Part shown: positions 16,328 to 24,297 of the stretch, one piece after another | Layout: each line of letters opens with the position of its first letter | Numbering within the stretch: position 1 is the stretch's first letter | NCBI RefSeq assembly: GCF_013778325.1 | Contig: NZ_JACEIB010000007.1 | Span: 248,001 to 312,000, forward strand | Reading direction: 5' to 3' | Source: Sphingomonas chungangi | GTDB lineage: Bacteria; Pseudomonadota; Alphaproteobacteria; Sphingomonadales; Sphingomonadaceae | DNA: 64,000 bases | The notes under the pieces: model-generated | Database searches by the model: none | What the model was told of the DNA's origin: nothing | The model's input: the letters and a program-made list of their open reading frames with translations, nothing else | Translations under genes and position numbers: made by a program

Positions 16328-16422
16328 CGATTTGCATTTGGCATGTCCGCTAAGCCCGGTTCACCGCCCGGAACCTGCCTTGCGCCTTTCCACCAACTCC
16401 AGCCATTCCCGTAAAGGCGGAT

Positions 16423-16923
16423 CTACCCGATCGCCAGCCAGTCGAGCGTGGTCTTCACCATCGCTCCGGCAGGCCCGTCCCCCTCCAGCCGCAGCGCATG
16501 TTCGTCCGCCTCCGGCAATTCCAGCGTAGCGAGCTGGCTGTCGAGCAGGCTCGCCGGCATGAAATGTTCTCGCCGTGCCGCCATGCGACGCTCCAGCACC
16601 GCACGCGGCGGATCGAGCAGCACGAAGGCGGGGGGCGGCTCCAGACCTTGTCGCAGCCGGTCGCGATAGCGTCGGCGAAGCGCCGAGCAGCTGACCACGC
16701 CGCCATCGCGATGCGCGTGCATCCAGTCGTTGAGCGCGGCCAGCCACGGGGCGCGGTCCGTGTCGTCGAGCGGCTGTCCGGCCCGCATCTTGGCGACATT
16801 GGCGGGCGGGTGGAGATCATCGCCCTCGCAGAAGGGTATGCCGAGACGCCGGGCCAATACCATCGCGACCGTACTCTTGCCCGATCCCGATACGCCCATG
16901 ACGACGACAAGCGGGGGCGTCAC
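16423..16923 (-). CDS. gntK: gluconokinase
   Basis: A 166-residue P-loop kinase that phosphorylates gluconate to 6-phosphogluconate, feeding the Entner-Doudoroff pathway. Walker A is GVSGSGKST (residues 10-18). FCEGDDLHPPANVAKMRAGQPLDDTDRAPWL is the gluconate-binding signature, and VSCSALRRRYRDRLR and HFMPASLLDSQLATLE are typical GntK blocks. The N-terminus overlaps the stop of the upstream 238-residue gene by four bases, so it is the last gene of a TelA/XpaC-like/gntK run. KDPG aldolase is encoded at 44950-45564. Confidence 0.93.
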   Translation of the reverse strand: MTPPLVVVMGVSGSGKSTVAMVLARRLGIPFCEGDDLHPPANVAKMRAGQPLDDTDRAPWLAALNDWMHAHRDGGVVSCSALRRRYRDRLRQGLEPPPAFVLLDPPRAVLERRMAARREHFMPASLLDSQLATLELPEADEHALRLEGDGPAGAMVKTTLDWLAIG

Positions 16924-17636
16924 TGCTCCCCCATCTCCCCGTCACCCTTATACTTGATCTCCAGAAACCGGTTCTGCGTCGCCAGCGCCTTGAGGTCGTT
17001 GTCGGCCAGCCGGGCGTTCATGCGGGCGATTTCCTCGCCGATCGTGCCGAGGCCTTCGACCAGCTGCTTGTCGGGCGAGGGGCCGCCGTTGAGCGGCTGG
17101 CGGCGGAGCGACGGCGGCACCTTCTGGTAGCCGCGCACCAGTTCGGGCAGTTCGTCGCCGATCAGGCGGCGCGCCTCCAGCGCCTCCGGGGAGCGCGCGT
17201 CCAGCGCCGCCAACTGCGGGGTGATCGCGTCGAGGCTGGCGGTCAACTGGTCGAGCTGGCGCTGCGCGGGCGAGGGGAGGGCCGGGCGCTGCTGCTCCAG
17301 CCATTCGCCGGTCTGGCTCGGCAGCAGGTGGAGGTCGGTGCTCGCCACCTTCTCGGGCGTGAAATCCGGCGCGCGGGACCACAGGATGATCGCCACCGAC
17401 ACCAGCGCCATCGCGATCATCGTCAGGAACACGCCCTCGGCCTGCAGCGGCATGACGAAGCCTATCGCGATCGCCACCGCCAGAATGGCGAGGCAGGCCA
17501 GCACCACGCGCTTGGCGATCCGCATGAAGGCGGCCTTGCGCCGCTCGCGCCGGCGCCGCGCCGCCGCCCGGCCCTCGGGCGAGATGCGCCGCAGGAAATC
17601 GGCGGCGTGTTCGATGATGTCGTCGCTGCCGGGCAT
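16920..17636 (-). CDS. XpaC-like membrane protein
   Basis: A 238-residue protein with a basic N-terminus (PEGRAAARRRRERRKAAFMRIAKR), two adjacent membrane helices (VVLACLAILAVAIAIGFVM and VFLTMIAMALVSVAIILW, about residues 42-85) and a helical cytoplasmic domain (LPSQTGEWLEQQRPALPSPAQRQLDQLTASLDAITPQLAAL ... GGPSPDKQLVEGLGTIGEEIARMNARLADNDLKALATQNRFLEIKY). This layout next to telA matches the XpaC family that is paired with TelA in Bacillus. Start MPGSDD at 17636 overlaps the telA stop by one base. Family assignment is from layout and neighbour and is moderate. Confidence 0.6.
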   Translation of the reverse strand: MPGSDDIIEHAADFLRRISPEGRAAARRRRERRKAAFMRIAKRVVLACLAILAVAIAIGFVMPLQAEGVFLTMIAMALVSVAIILWSRAPDFTPEKVASTDLHLLPSQTGEWLEQQRPALPSPAQRQLDQLTASLDAITPQLAALDARSPEALEARRLIGDELPELVRGYQKVPPSLRRQPLNGGPSPDKQLVEGLGTIGEEIARMNARLADNDLKALATQNRFLEIKYKGDGEMGEQ

Positions 17637-18835
17637 CAGTCGATCTTGAACGCTTCTTCGCGCGCCGACGATTCGGCCTGCGCCGCGCCCTCGGCCCGCG
17701 CGATGTAGCCGCGCGATTTCTCGACCTCGTCGGTCAGCACGTCGACCGTCTGCTTCATGTTGCCGAGCGCCTGCAGCTTGAAATTGTCGATCGCGTCCAT
17801 CGTCGAATAGATGTTCTGGAAGGCGCGCTTCAGCGTGTCGATCGGGATGGTGCTGGCGGCGGCCTGCTGGTGGATCGCGCCGGTCTGGTTCTTGAGCATC
17901 GTGCCGGTCGAATCGATGATGTTCGCGGTGGTGGTGTTGAGCGCGGTGATCTGGTCCAGCACCAGCTTCTGGTTGGTCAGCGCCTGCGCCACCGTCACCG
18001 CCGTGCGCAGCGCCGCGACGGTGGTGGTCGACGCGCGATCGACGCCCTTCACCAGCTCGACATTGTTCTTCTTGACGAGGTCGAGCGCGAGATAGCCCTG
18101 CACCGTCACCGCCATCTGGGTGAGCAGATCCTGCGTGCGCTGGCGGACGTAGAAGAGCGCGCTTTCGCGGATCGCCTTGGCCTTGGCGGGATCGGTGCTG
18201 TCCAGATCGAGCGCCTTCTGCTCCAGCCGGCTGTCCAGCGTCTTGGCGACGTGGATCATCTGCTCGAGCTTGCCCATCGCCGCCCAAAGCCCCTGCCGCT
18301 CGACGTCGATCGCGGCATTGTCCTTGAGCAGCTCGTCCTTGCCGCCGGCGAGGTGCTGGAGGATCGTCGAGATGTGGTTCTGTGCCGATTTGTAGCCGTC
18401 GAAATAATTGCGCATCTTCGATCCGAACGGGATGATCCCGAAGATCTTGCGGCTGGTGAACAGGTCGCCCTTGGTGGCGGGATCGAGGTCCTCGATCGTG
18501 CGGCGCAGCTCGGCGAGGTTGGTGCCGACGTTTCCGTCCTTGTCCATCGCCTTGGTCGGGCGATCGAGGAAGCGGTTGGAGTGCCCGGCCGCCTCCATGA
18601 TCTCGCGGCGGCCCATGTTGGTGATCTGATCGACCTGCTTGCCGAACTCCGGCGAGTTGCTGTCGGTGGCGACCAAAGTCTCGACGAAGCTGTCGACCTT
18701 CTCGTCGAGCTTGGTGCGGACCTTGTCGTCGACGGGGACGAGGCCGATCGCCTTCTCCGGCGCGAGCGCGGGGACGGGCGCCGGCGGGGTCAGCGTCAGC
18801 TCGACGGGCGTGTCAATCGCGGTGTCGGTCGCCAT
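17636..18835 (-). CDS. telA: TelA family (toxic anion resistance) protein
   Basis: A 399-residue soluble, almost wholly helical TelA protein. Landmarks are NMGRREIMEAAGHSNRFLDRP (about 90-110), GIIPFGSKMRNYFDGYKSAQNHISTILQHLAGGKDELLKDNAAIDVERQGLW (about 155-205), and the C-terminal stretch TLKRAFQNIYSTMDAIDNFKLQALGNMKQTVDVLTDEVEKSRGYIARAE. The family is linked to tellurite and cell-envelope stress resistance in other bacteria; the molecular activity is not established. It is the first gene of a three-gene overlapping run with the XpaC-like protein and gntK. Confidence 0.9.
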   Translation of the reverse strand: MATDTAIDTPVELTLTPPAPVPALAPEKAIGLVPVDDKVRTKLDEKVDSFVETLVATDSNSPEFGKQVDQITNMGRREIMEAAGHSNRFLDRPTKAMDKDGNVGTNLAELRRTIEDLDPATKGDLFTSRKIFGIIPFGSKMRNYFDGYKSAQNHISTILQHLAGGKDELLKDNAAIDVERQGLWAAMGKLEQMIHVAKTLDSRLEQKALDLDSTDPAKAKAIRESALFYVRQRTQDLLTQMAVTVQGYLALDLVKKNNVELVKGVDRASTTTVAALRTAVTVAQALTNQKLVLDQITALNTTTANIIDSTGTMLKNQTGAIHQQAAASTIPIDTLKRAFQNIYSTMDAIDNFKLQALGNMKQTVDVLTDEVEKSRGYIARAEGAAQAESSAREEAFKID

Positions 18836-18913
18836 CCGGTGGTCCTGTCCTCACTGTTCGGGCGTGAATGTAGGATGGAGGGACTGTCTTGTTCAAGTGA
18901 CACGCTCAACTCA

Positions 18914-19046
18914 TCCTCCCCCGCCAAGGGGAGGTGGCACGCGAAGCGTGACGGAGGGGGCGGGCGGCAAAGTCCTCACCGGAGAGCGCATCGCTGTCCT
19001 CCCCCTCCGACGCCCTGCGGGCGCCACCTCCCCCTGGCGGGGAAGG
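18914..19046. repeat. large intergenic palindrome
   Basis: The left arm (18914-18960) carries CCGCCAAGGGGAGGTGGC, GCGAAGCGTGACGGAGGGGG. The right arm (19000-19046) carries CCCCCTCCGACGCCCTGCGG, GCGCCACCTCCCC. Each arm also has its own short stem. It lies between the telA start and the phoD stop and is a dispersed element of a type frequent in sphingomonad intergenic DNA. It could end transcription of phoD-side messages. Confidence 0.7.
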
Positions 19047-19056
19047 ATTTGTTGGG

Positions 19057-20607
19057 TCACGCCCTCACCAGCCCCGGTTTTCCGCTCGCCACCGCCCACT
19101 TCGCGGCCGTGGCCACCGGCGCGTCGCGCTTCTCCACCGTCTCCACGGTGCGGTAATCGCCGACGCAGCCCTCGCGCGTCACCTCGGTCATCACATAGCC
19201 GCGCTGATCGTTGATCCATTTCACGAAGCTGTTGTTGGCGAGGATGTTGGCGCTGTTGTCGTCGTCCGGGCGATCGCCGTTGGAGGTGATCGAGGTGGAG
19301 ACGAACTCGCTGGCCACGATCTTGTCGCGCAGGATCAGGTCGTTGGCATAGTTGCGATGCTCGTCGCCCGTCACCACCAGCACGTTGCCGCCGGGCGCCT
19401 TCGCGAAGATCTCCAGAAGGTGCTGCTGGGCCGCCGGATAACCGCCCCAGCTGTCCATGTTGTAGATCGGCTGGCTGCCGCCGGGTTCGCGCCGATCGGG
19501 GATGGCGAGCATCACCTGCTGCGGCACGATGTTCCAGCTGTTGCGGCTGGAGCGGAAGCCCTCCTCCAGCCAGCTCCATTGCGCGGCGTTGAGCATGTCC
19601 TGACCGGGTGCATGGCGGGCGGCGCAGTCCGGCTTGAAATTGTCGCCGCAGGGCTGGTCCGAGCGATAGAGCCGCGTGTTCGGGTAGTGGAAGCGCGCGA
19701 GGCTGCCGTAATCCACCCGGCGGTGGAAATCGACGATGCCGTCGGCGGTGGGTTTGCAGCGCACCGGCATATGCTCGTACCAGGCCTGCAGCGCGGCGCG
19801 GCGGCGATAGACGAACATTTCGGGCGGATCGTTCTCCTGGTCGTAGATCGAGGCCCAGTTGTTCTCCACCTCGTGATCGTCATAGGTGCAGTACCAGCCG
19901 CAGACGGCGTGGGCCGCCTGCAGGTCGCCGTCCAGCTTGGTGTCGGCGTAGCGGACGCGGTAGTCCTCCAGGCTCATCGGCGTCGGGCGCGAATAGCGGC
20001 GCACCGGCGTGATCGGCAGGCCCTCGCGGTCGCGCGGCCAGGGATCGTGATATTCGTAGATGTAATCGCCATAGTGGAACATGAAGTCGGGGTTCTGGCG
20101 GGCGGCGTCGCGATAGGCGGTGTACCAGCCATGTTCGAGATGCTGGCAGCCGACTGCGGCGAAGCGCACCTTGTCCACCGTGGCGCCGGGCGCGGGGAGC
20201 GTGGTGACGCTGCCGACATAGCTGGGCAGGCCCTCGCAGATGAAGCGGTAGAAATAGCGCGTCGCGGGCTTCATGCCCGTCACGTCGATGTGGAGCGAAT
20301 GGGCGAGCTCCGGCCACGCCTGCTCGGTGCCCTTGGCGACGATCTGCTTGAAGCCTTCGTCGGTGGCGACTTGCCAGTCGACCGCCACCGGTTTCATCGG
20401 CATGCCACCGTTCGGCTCCAGCGGCTTCTGCGCGAGGCGCGTCCAGAGAATGAAACCATCGGGCGTCATGTCGCCCGCCGCGACGCCGAGCTGGAAGGGA
20501 AACTCGCTGAACGACAGCTGCGCGCGGGCGCGGCCGGTCAGCACGAAGGGCGCGGCGACGAGGCCACCGATGAGCGCACGGCGCGTGGGGGTGATGAGGC
20601 TGGTCAT
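19057..20607 (-). CDS. phoD: alkaline phosphatase D (PhoD)
   Basis: A 516-residue phosphodiesterase/phosphomonoesterase of the PhoD family, exported folded by the Tat system: TRRALIGGLVAAPFVLTGRARAQ carries the twin arginine and a cleavage site near residue 30. An N-terminal PhoD domain (FPFQLGVAAGDMTPDGFILWTRLA) precedes the metallophosphatase core with VGCQHLEHGWYTAYRDAARQNPDFMFHYGDYIYEY, WYCTYDDHEVENNW and VLVVTGDEHRNYANDL, which supply Asp, Asn and His metal ligands (calcium and iron in characterised PhoD). It scavenges phosphate from esters in the periplasm. No Pho box was identified. Confidence 0.93.
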   Translation of the reverse strand: MTSLITPTRRALIGGLVAAPFVLTGRARAQLSFSEFPFQLGVAAGDMTPDGFILWTRLAQKPLEPNGGMPMKPVAVDWQVATDEGFKQIVAKGTEQAWPELAHSLHIDVTGMKPATRYFYRFICEGLPSYVGSVTTLPAPGATVDKVRFAAVGCQHLEHGWYTAYRDAARQNPDFMFHYGDYIYEYHDPWPRDREGLPITPVRRYSRPTPMSLEDYRVRYADTKLDGDLQAAHAVCGWYCTYDDHEVENNWASIYDQENDPPEMFVYRRRAALQAWYEHMPVRCKPTADGIVDFHRRVDYGSLARFHYPNTRLYRSDQPCGDNFKPDCAARHAPGQDMLNAAQWSWLEEGFRSSRNSWNIVPQQVMLAIPDRREPGGSQPIYNMDSWGGYPAAQQHLLEIFAKAPGGNVLVVTGDEHRNYANDLILRDKIVASEFVSTSITSNGDRPDDDNSANILANNSFVKWINDQRGYVMTEVTREGCVGDYRTVETVEKRDAPVATAAKWAVASGKPGLVRA

Positions 20608-20672
20608 GCCTCATGGGCTATCTTTCGCCCGTGTCGGTTTTGTTGCAAGGCGGCCGCGAAAGGAGCGTGCCG

Positions 20673-21305
20673 ATGAGCTGGGATCGCTGGTGGCTGTTCG
20701 CGGTGACGGTGTTCCTGATCTCGGGGACGCCGGGGCCGAACATGCTCCATGTCATGACCCGATCGGTGCGGCACGGCTTCGCGCGCTCGATCTGGGCGAT
20801 GGCGGGGTGCATGAGCGCGGTGCTGCTGGCGCTGGTCGCCTCGGCGGCGGGTGTGGGGGCGTTGCTGCTCGCCTCGCCTCACCTGTTCGATGCGCTGCGT
20901 TATGCGGGCGCGGCCTATCTGGCGTGGCTGGGGATCAAGGCATGGCGCGGCGCGGGCAAGAGCGCGGCGGGGATGGACCCGGACGTGCCGGTGGCGGCAG
21001 GCGCCTCGGCCTTCGCCCTTTTTCGCGACGCGCTGTTCACCGGCCTGTCCAACCCCAAGCTGATCCTGTTCGCCGCCGCGCTCTTCCCGCAGTTCGTCAG
21101 CCAGAAGGCCGGCTGGGCGCCGCAGTTCGCGATCCTCACCGGCACCTTCGTGGTGATCGAGACCGGCTGGTACGTCGCCTATGCCGCCGGCGGGCGCCGC
21201 CTCGCCTCCTGGCTCGCCTCGCCGGAGCGCCAGCGGCTGTTCGATCGCGCGACCGGATCGCTCTTCTTCCTGTTCGGCGCCGGATTGATCGCAGCGCGCG
21301 CGTAG
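20673..21305 (+). CDS. LysE family translocator
   Basis: A 210-residue inner-membrane exporter of the LysE/RhtB superfamily, with about six membrane helices. VFLISGTPGPNMLHVMTRSVRHGFARSIWAMAGCMSAVLL is the conserved N-terminal block (PGPN), and ALFTGLSNPKLILFFAA-like sequence (ALFTGLSNPKLILFAAALFPQFV) is the second family motif. Members export amino acids such as lysine, threonine or homoserine lactone; the substrate is not predictable. The ATG at 20673 is chosen because AAGGAG lies seven to twelve bases upstream; the open frame extends 60 bases further with no support. It is divergent from phoD. Confidence 0.9.
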   Translation: MSWDRWWLFAVTVFLISGTPGPNMLHVMTRSVRHGFARSIWAMAGCMSAVLLALVASAAGVGALLLASPHLFDALRYAGAAYLAWLGIKAWRGAGKSAAGMDPDVPVAAGASAFALFRDALFTGLSNPKLILFAAALFPQFVSQKAGWAPQFAILTGTFVVIETGWYVAYAAGGRRLASWLASPERQRLFDRATGSLFFLFGAGLIAARA

Positions 21306-21366
21306 TTGCTGCATCGCGCCATCTCGGCTATGGGCGCGCCCACAACTCCGACAGGATCATATTTTC

Positions 21367-23205
21367 ATGGCGCTCCGCAACGTGGCGATCATCGCCCACG
21401 TCGATCATGGCAAGACCACGCTCGTCGACCAGCTCTTCCGTCAGTCCGGCACCTTCCGCGACAACCAGCGCGTCGAAGAACGCGCGATGGACTCCAACGA
21501 TCTGGAGAAGGAGCGGGGCATCACCATCCTCGCCAAGCCGACCTCGGTCGACTGGACGCCGCCCGGCGCGAGCGAGAGCATCCGCATCAACATCGTCGAT
21601 ACGCCTGGCCACGCCGATTTCGGCGGCGAGGTGGAGCGCATCCTCTCGATGGTCGACGGCGTCGTCCTGCTGGTCGATTCGTCCGAAGGCGCGATGCCGC
21701 AGACCAAGTTCGTCACCGGCAAGGCGCTGGCGCTGGGTCTCCGCCCGATCGTCGTGGTCAACAAGGTCGATCGCCCGGACGCGCGCATCCAGGAAGTGCT
21801 GGACGAGGTGTTCGACCTGTTCGTCAGCCTCGACGCCACCGACGAGCAGCTCGATTTCCCGGTGCTCTACGCCTCGGGCCGCAACGGCTATGCCTCCACC
21901 GACATGGACGCGCGCGAAGGCACGCTGATCCCGATGTTCGAGACGATCGTGAACCACGTTCCGGCGCCGAAGGTCGAGGTCGACGGCCAGCCGTTCACGT
22001 TCCTCGTGACGTTGCTCGATCGCGACAACTTCCTCGGCCGCATCCTCACCGGCCGCGTGAACTCCGGCACGGTGAAGCTCAACCAGCCGATCCACGCGCT
22101 CGATAACGACGGCAAGATCATCGAGACCGGCCGCGCCTCCAAGATCATGTCCTTCCACGGGCTCGAGCGCGTTCCCGTCGAGGAAGCCAAGGCGGGTGAC
22201 ATCATCAGCCTCGCCGGCCTGACCATCGCCACCGTGGCGAACACCATCGCCGACGTGACCGTCACCGAGCCGCTGCACGCGCAGCCGATCGATCCGCCGA
22301 CGCTGTCGATGCGCTTTGCGGTGAACGATTCGCCCTTCGCCGGGCGCGAGGGCAGCAAGGTCACGTCGCGCATGATCCGCGACCGCCTGTTCCGCGAGGC
22401 CGAGTCCAACGTCGCCGTGAAGGTGACCGAGAGCGCCGACCGCGACAGCTTCGAGGTCGCCGGCCGCGGCGAGCTCCAGCTCGGCGTGCTGATCGAGACG
22501 ATGCGCCGCGAGGGCTTCGAGCTCGGCATCAGCCGCCCGCGCGTGCTGTTCGGCGAGGACGAGGCCGGCAAGAAGACCGAGCCGTACGAGACCGTCGTCA
22601 TCGACGTGGACGATGAATATTCGGGCACGGTCGTCGACAAGATGAACCAGCGCAAGGCCGAGATGACGGACATGCGCCCGTCCGGCGGCGGCAAGACCCG
22701 CATCACCTTCTCGGCCCCGTCGCGCGGCCTGATCGGCTATCACGGCGAGTTCCTGTCGGACACGCGCGGCACCGGCATCATGAACCGGCTGTTCGAGAAA
22801 TACGGCCCGCACAAGGGCAATATCGAGGGCCGCAAGAACGGCGTGCTGATCTCCAACGGCAATGGCGAGGCGAACAGCTACGCGCTCGGCCCGCTCGAGG
22901 AGCGCGGCATCCTGTTCGTCGGCCATGGCGAGGCGCTCTACGAGGGCATGGTGGTCGGCGAGAACGCCAAGACGGACGACCTCGAGGTCAATCCGATGAA
23001 GGCGAAGCAGCTCACCAACTTCCGCGCCTCGGGCGGCAAGGACGACGCGATCCGCCTCACCCCGCCCAAGCGCATGACGCTGGAGCAGGCGATCGCCTAT
23101 ATCGACGACGACGAGCTGGTGGAGGTGACGCCCAAGTCGATCCGCCTGCGCAAGCGCCACCTCGACCCGAACGAGCGCAAGCGGGCGAAGCGCGCGGCGG
23201 CGTAA
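21367..23205 (+). CDS. typA: translational GTPase TypA/BipA
   Basis: A 612-residue ribosome-associated GTPase. G1 is AHVDHGKTT (10-18), the switch I/G2 region is DLEKERGITILAKPT, G3 is DTPGHADFGGEVERIL and G4 is NKVDRPDAR. The elongation-factor domain II, the EF-G-like domains III and V (VAGRGELQLGVLIETMRREGFE) and the TypA-specific C-terminal domain follow. BipA aids 50S assembly and stress or cold growth. It is monocistronic, with a strong terminator at 23227-23260. Confidence 0.98.
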   Translation: MALRNVAIIAHVDHGKTTLVDQLFRQSGTFRDNQRVEERAMDSNDLEKERGITILAKPTSVDWTPPGASESIRINIVDTPGHADFGGEVERILSMVDGVVLLVDSSEGAMPQTKFVTGKALALGLRPIVVVNKVDRPDARIQEVLDEVFDLFVSLDATDEQLDFPVLYASGRNGYASTDMDAREGTLIPMFETIVNHVPAPKVEVDGQPFTFLVTLLDRDNFLGRILTGRVNSGTVKLNQPIHALDNDGKIIETGRASKIMSFHGLERVPVEEAKAGDIISLAGLTIATVANTIADVTVTEPLHAQPIDPPTLSMRFAVNDSPFAGREGSKVTSRMIRDRLFREAESNVAVKVTESADRDSFEVAGRGELQLGVLIETMRREGFELGISRPRVLFGEDEAGKKTEPYETVVIDVDDEYSGTVVDKMNQRKAEMTDMRPSGGGKTRITFSAPSRGLIGYHGEFLSDTRGTGIMNRLFEKYGPHKGNIEGRKNGVLISNGNGEANSYALGPLEERGILFVGHGEALYEGMVVGENAKTDDLEVNPMKAKQLTNFRASGGKDDAIRLTPPKRMTLEQAIAYIDDDELVEVTPKSIRLRKRHLDPNERKRAKRAAA

Positions 23206-23226
23206 GCGGTCGACGCACGGAATGGG

Positions 23227-23260
23227 AAAGGCCGCGTTCCTTCGGGAGCGCGGCCTTTTT
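23227..23260 (+). terminator. intrinsic terminator after typA
   Basis: AAAGGCCGCGTTCC and GGAGCGCGGCCTTT pair almost perfectly (one G-T) around a TTCG tetraloop, followed by a run of T. It lies 21 bases after the typA stop. Confidence 0.9.
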
Positions 23261-23346
23261 CGTGCACGCTCGGCGCTCGCAGGGCCGGCGCGCGCGGATC
23301 GATCGCGATGCTGCGGCATTACGCTCTCCTGGGACAGGAGGGTCGG

Positions 23347-24294
23347 ATGGTGCAATTCGGGTACAAGCTGATGACGGAGGAGCATGGCCCCGCCGCCCTC
23401 ATCGAGAACGCGCAGCGCGCCGAGGCCGCCGGCTTCGATTTCGTCTCGATCTCGGATCACTTCCACCCCTGGCTGGAGGCGCAGGGCCATGCGCCCTTCG
23501 CGTGGAGCGTGCTGGGCGGCATCGCCCAGGCAACCTCCCGCATCGGTATCGCGACCGGCCTGATCTGCCCCATCATCCGCTACCATCCCGCGATCATCGC
23601 GCAGGCGGCGGCGACGATCGCGGTGATGTCGAAGGGCCGCTTCACACTTGCCGTCGGGGCGGGCGAGCGGCTGAACGAGCATGTCACCGGTGATCGCTGG
23701 CCCTCGACGCCGGAACGCCACGCGATGCTGGGCGAAGCGATCGACATCTTCCGGACGCTCTGGTCCGGCGGCGTCCACAGCTGGTCCGGCGAATGGTACG
23801 TGGTCGATCACGCCCGCCTCTACGACCTACCGGACGATCCGATCGACGTCGTCGTGGGCGTCAGCGGCCCCGCGTCGGTCGCGCTCGCCATCGACAAGGC
23901 CGACGGCATCATGGCCACGGAACCGAAACCCGGGCTGGTCGACGGCTTTCGCGCCGAAAAGGCCGGGCCGGCCTATGCCGAGGCGCTGCTCTCCTACGCG
24001 CCCACCCGGCAGGCGGGGCTGGAGCAGGCGCACAGGACGTTCCGCTTTTCCGCGCTCGGCTGGGCCGTGAACAGCGAATTGCGCGATGTCGACGGGTTCG
24101 AATCCGCATCGCGGTTCGTGCGGCCGGAGGACCTGGAATCGTCGATCGCCGCGGGACCGGATGTCGATGCGCATCTCGCCGTCATCAAGACATATGCCGA
24201 TGCCGGCTTCGACCGGATCGTGCTGACCTGCCCCGGCCAGGAGCAGGCCCGCTTCATCGACTTCTTCGAGAAGGAACTCCGCCCGAGGCTGTGA
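23347..24294 (+). CDS. LLM class oxidoreductase, F420-dependent G6PDH-like (TIGR03557 type)
   Basis: A 315-residue luciferase-like TIM-barrel oxidoreductase. MVQFGYKLMTEEHGPAALIENAQRAEAAGFDFVSISDHFHPWLEAQGHAPFAWSVLGGIAQATSRIGIATGLICPIIRYHPAIIAQAAATIA carries the residues used by the F420-dependent glucose-6-phosphate dehydrogenase subgroup. VGAGERLNEHVTGDRWPSTPERHAMLGEAI is the matching second block. Start MVQFGY at 23347 has GACAGGAGGG just before it. In this family the cofactor is usually F420, but no F420-biosynthesis gene is in the window, and an FMN-using relative cannot be excluded. It is convergent with the DUF885 gene, four bases apart. Confidence 0.85.
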   Translation: MVQFGYKLMTEEHGPAALIENAQRAEAAGFDFVSISDHFHPWLEAQGHAPFAWSVLGGIAQATSRIGIATGLICPIIRYHPAIIAQAAATIAVMSKGRFTLAVGAGERLNEHVTGDRWPSTPERHAMLGEAIDIFRTLWSGGVHSWSGEWYVVDHARLYDLPDDPIDVVVGVSGPASVALAIDKADGIMATEPKPGLVDGFRAEKAGPAYAEALLSYAPTRQAGLEQAHRTFRFSALGWAVNSELRDVDGFESASRFVRPEDLESSIAAGPDVDAHLAVIKTYADAGFDRIVLTCPGQEQARFIDFFEKELRPRL

Positions 24295-24297
24295 TCC

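Noticed and set aside
18914-19046. CRISPR-like repeat structure
   Set aside because: Only one pair of inverted arms is present, with no regular direct repeats or spacers; it is a palindrome.
21328-23811. 827-codon minus frame opposite typA
   Set aside because: Shadow of typA and the LLM gene, rich in His/Arg/Asp as expected from antisense reading; it also crosses the terminator.
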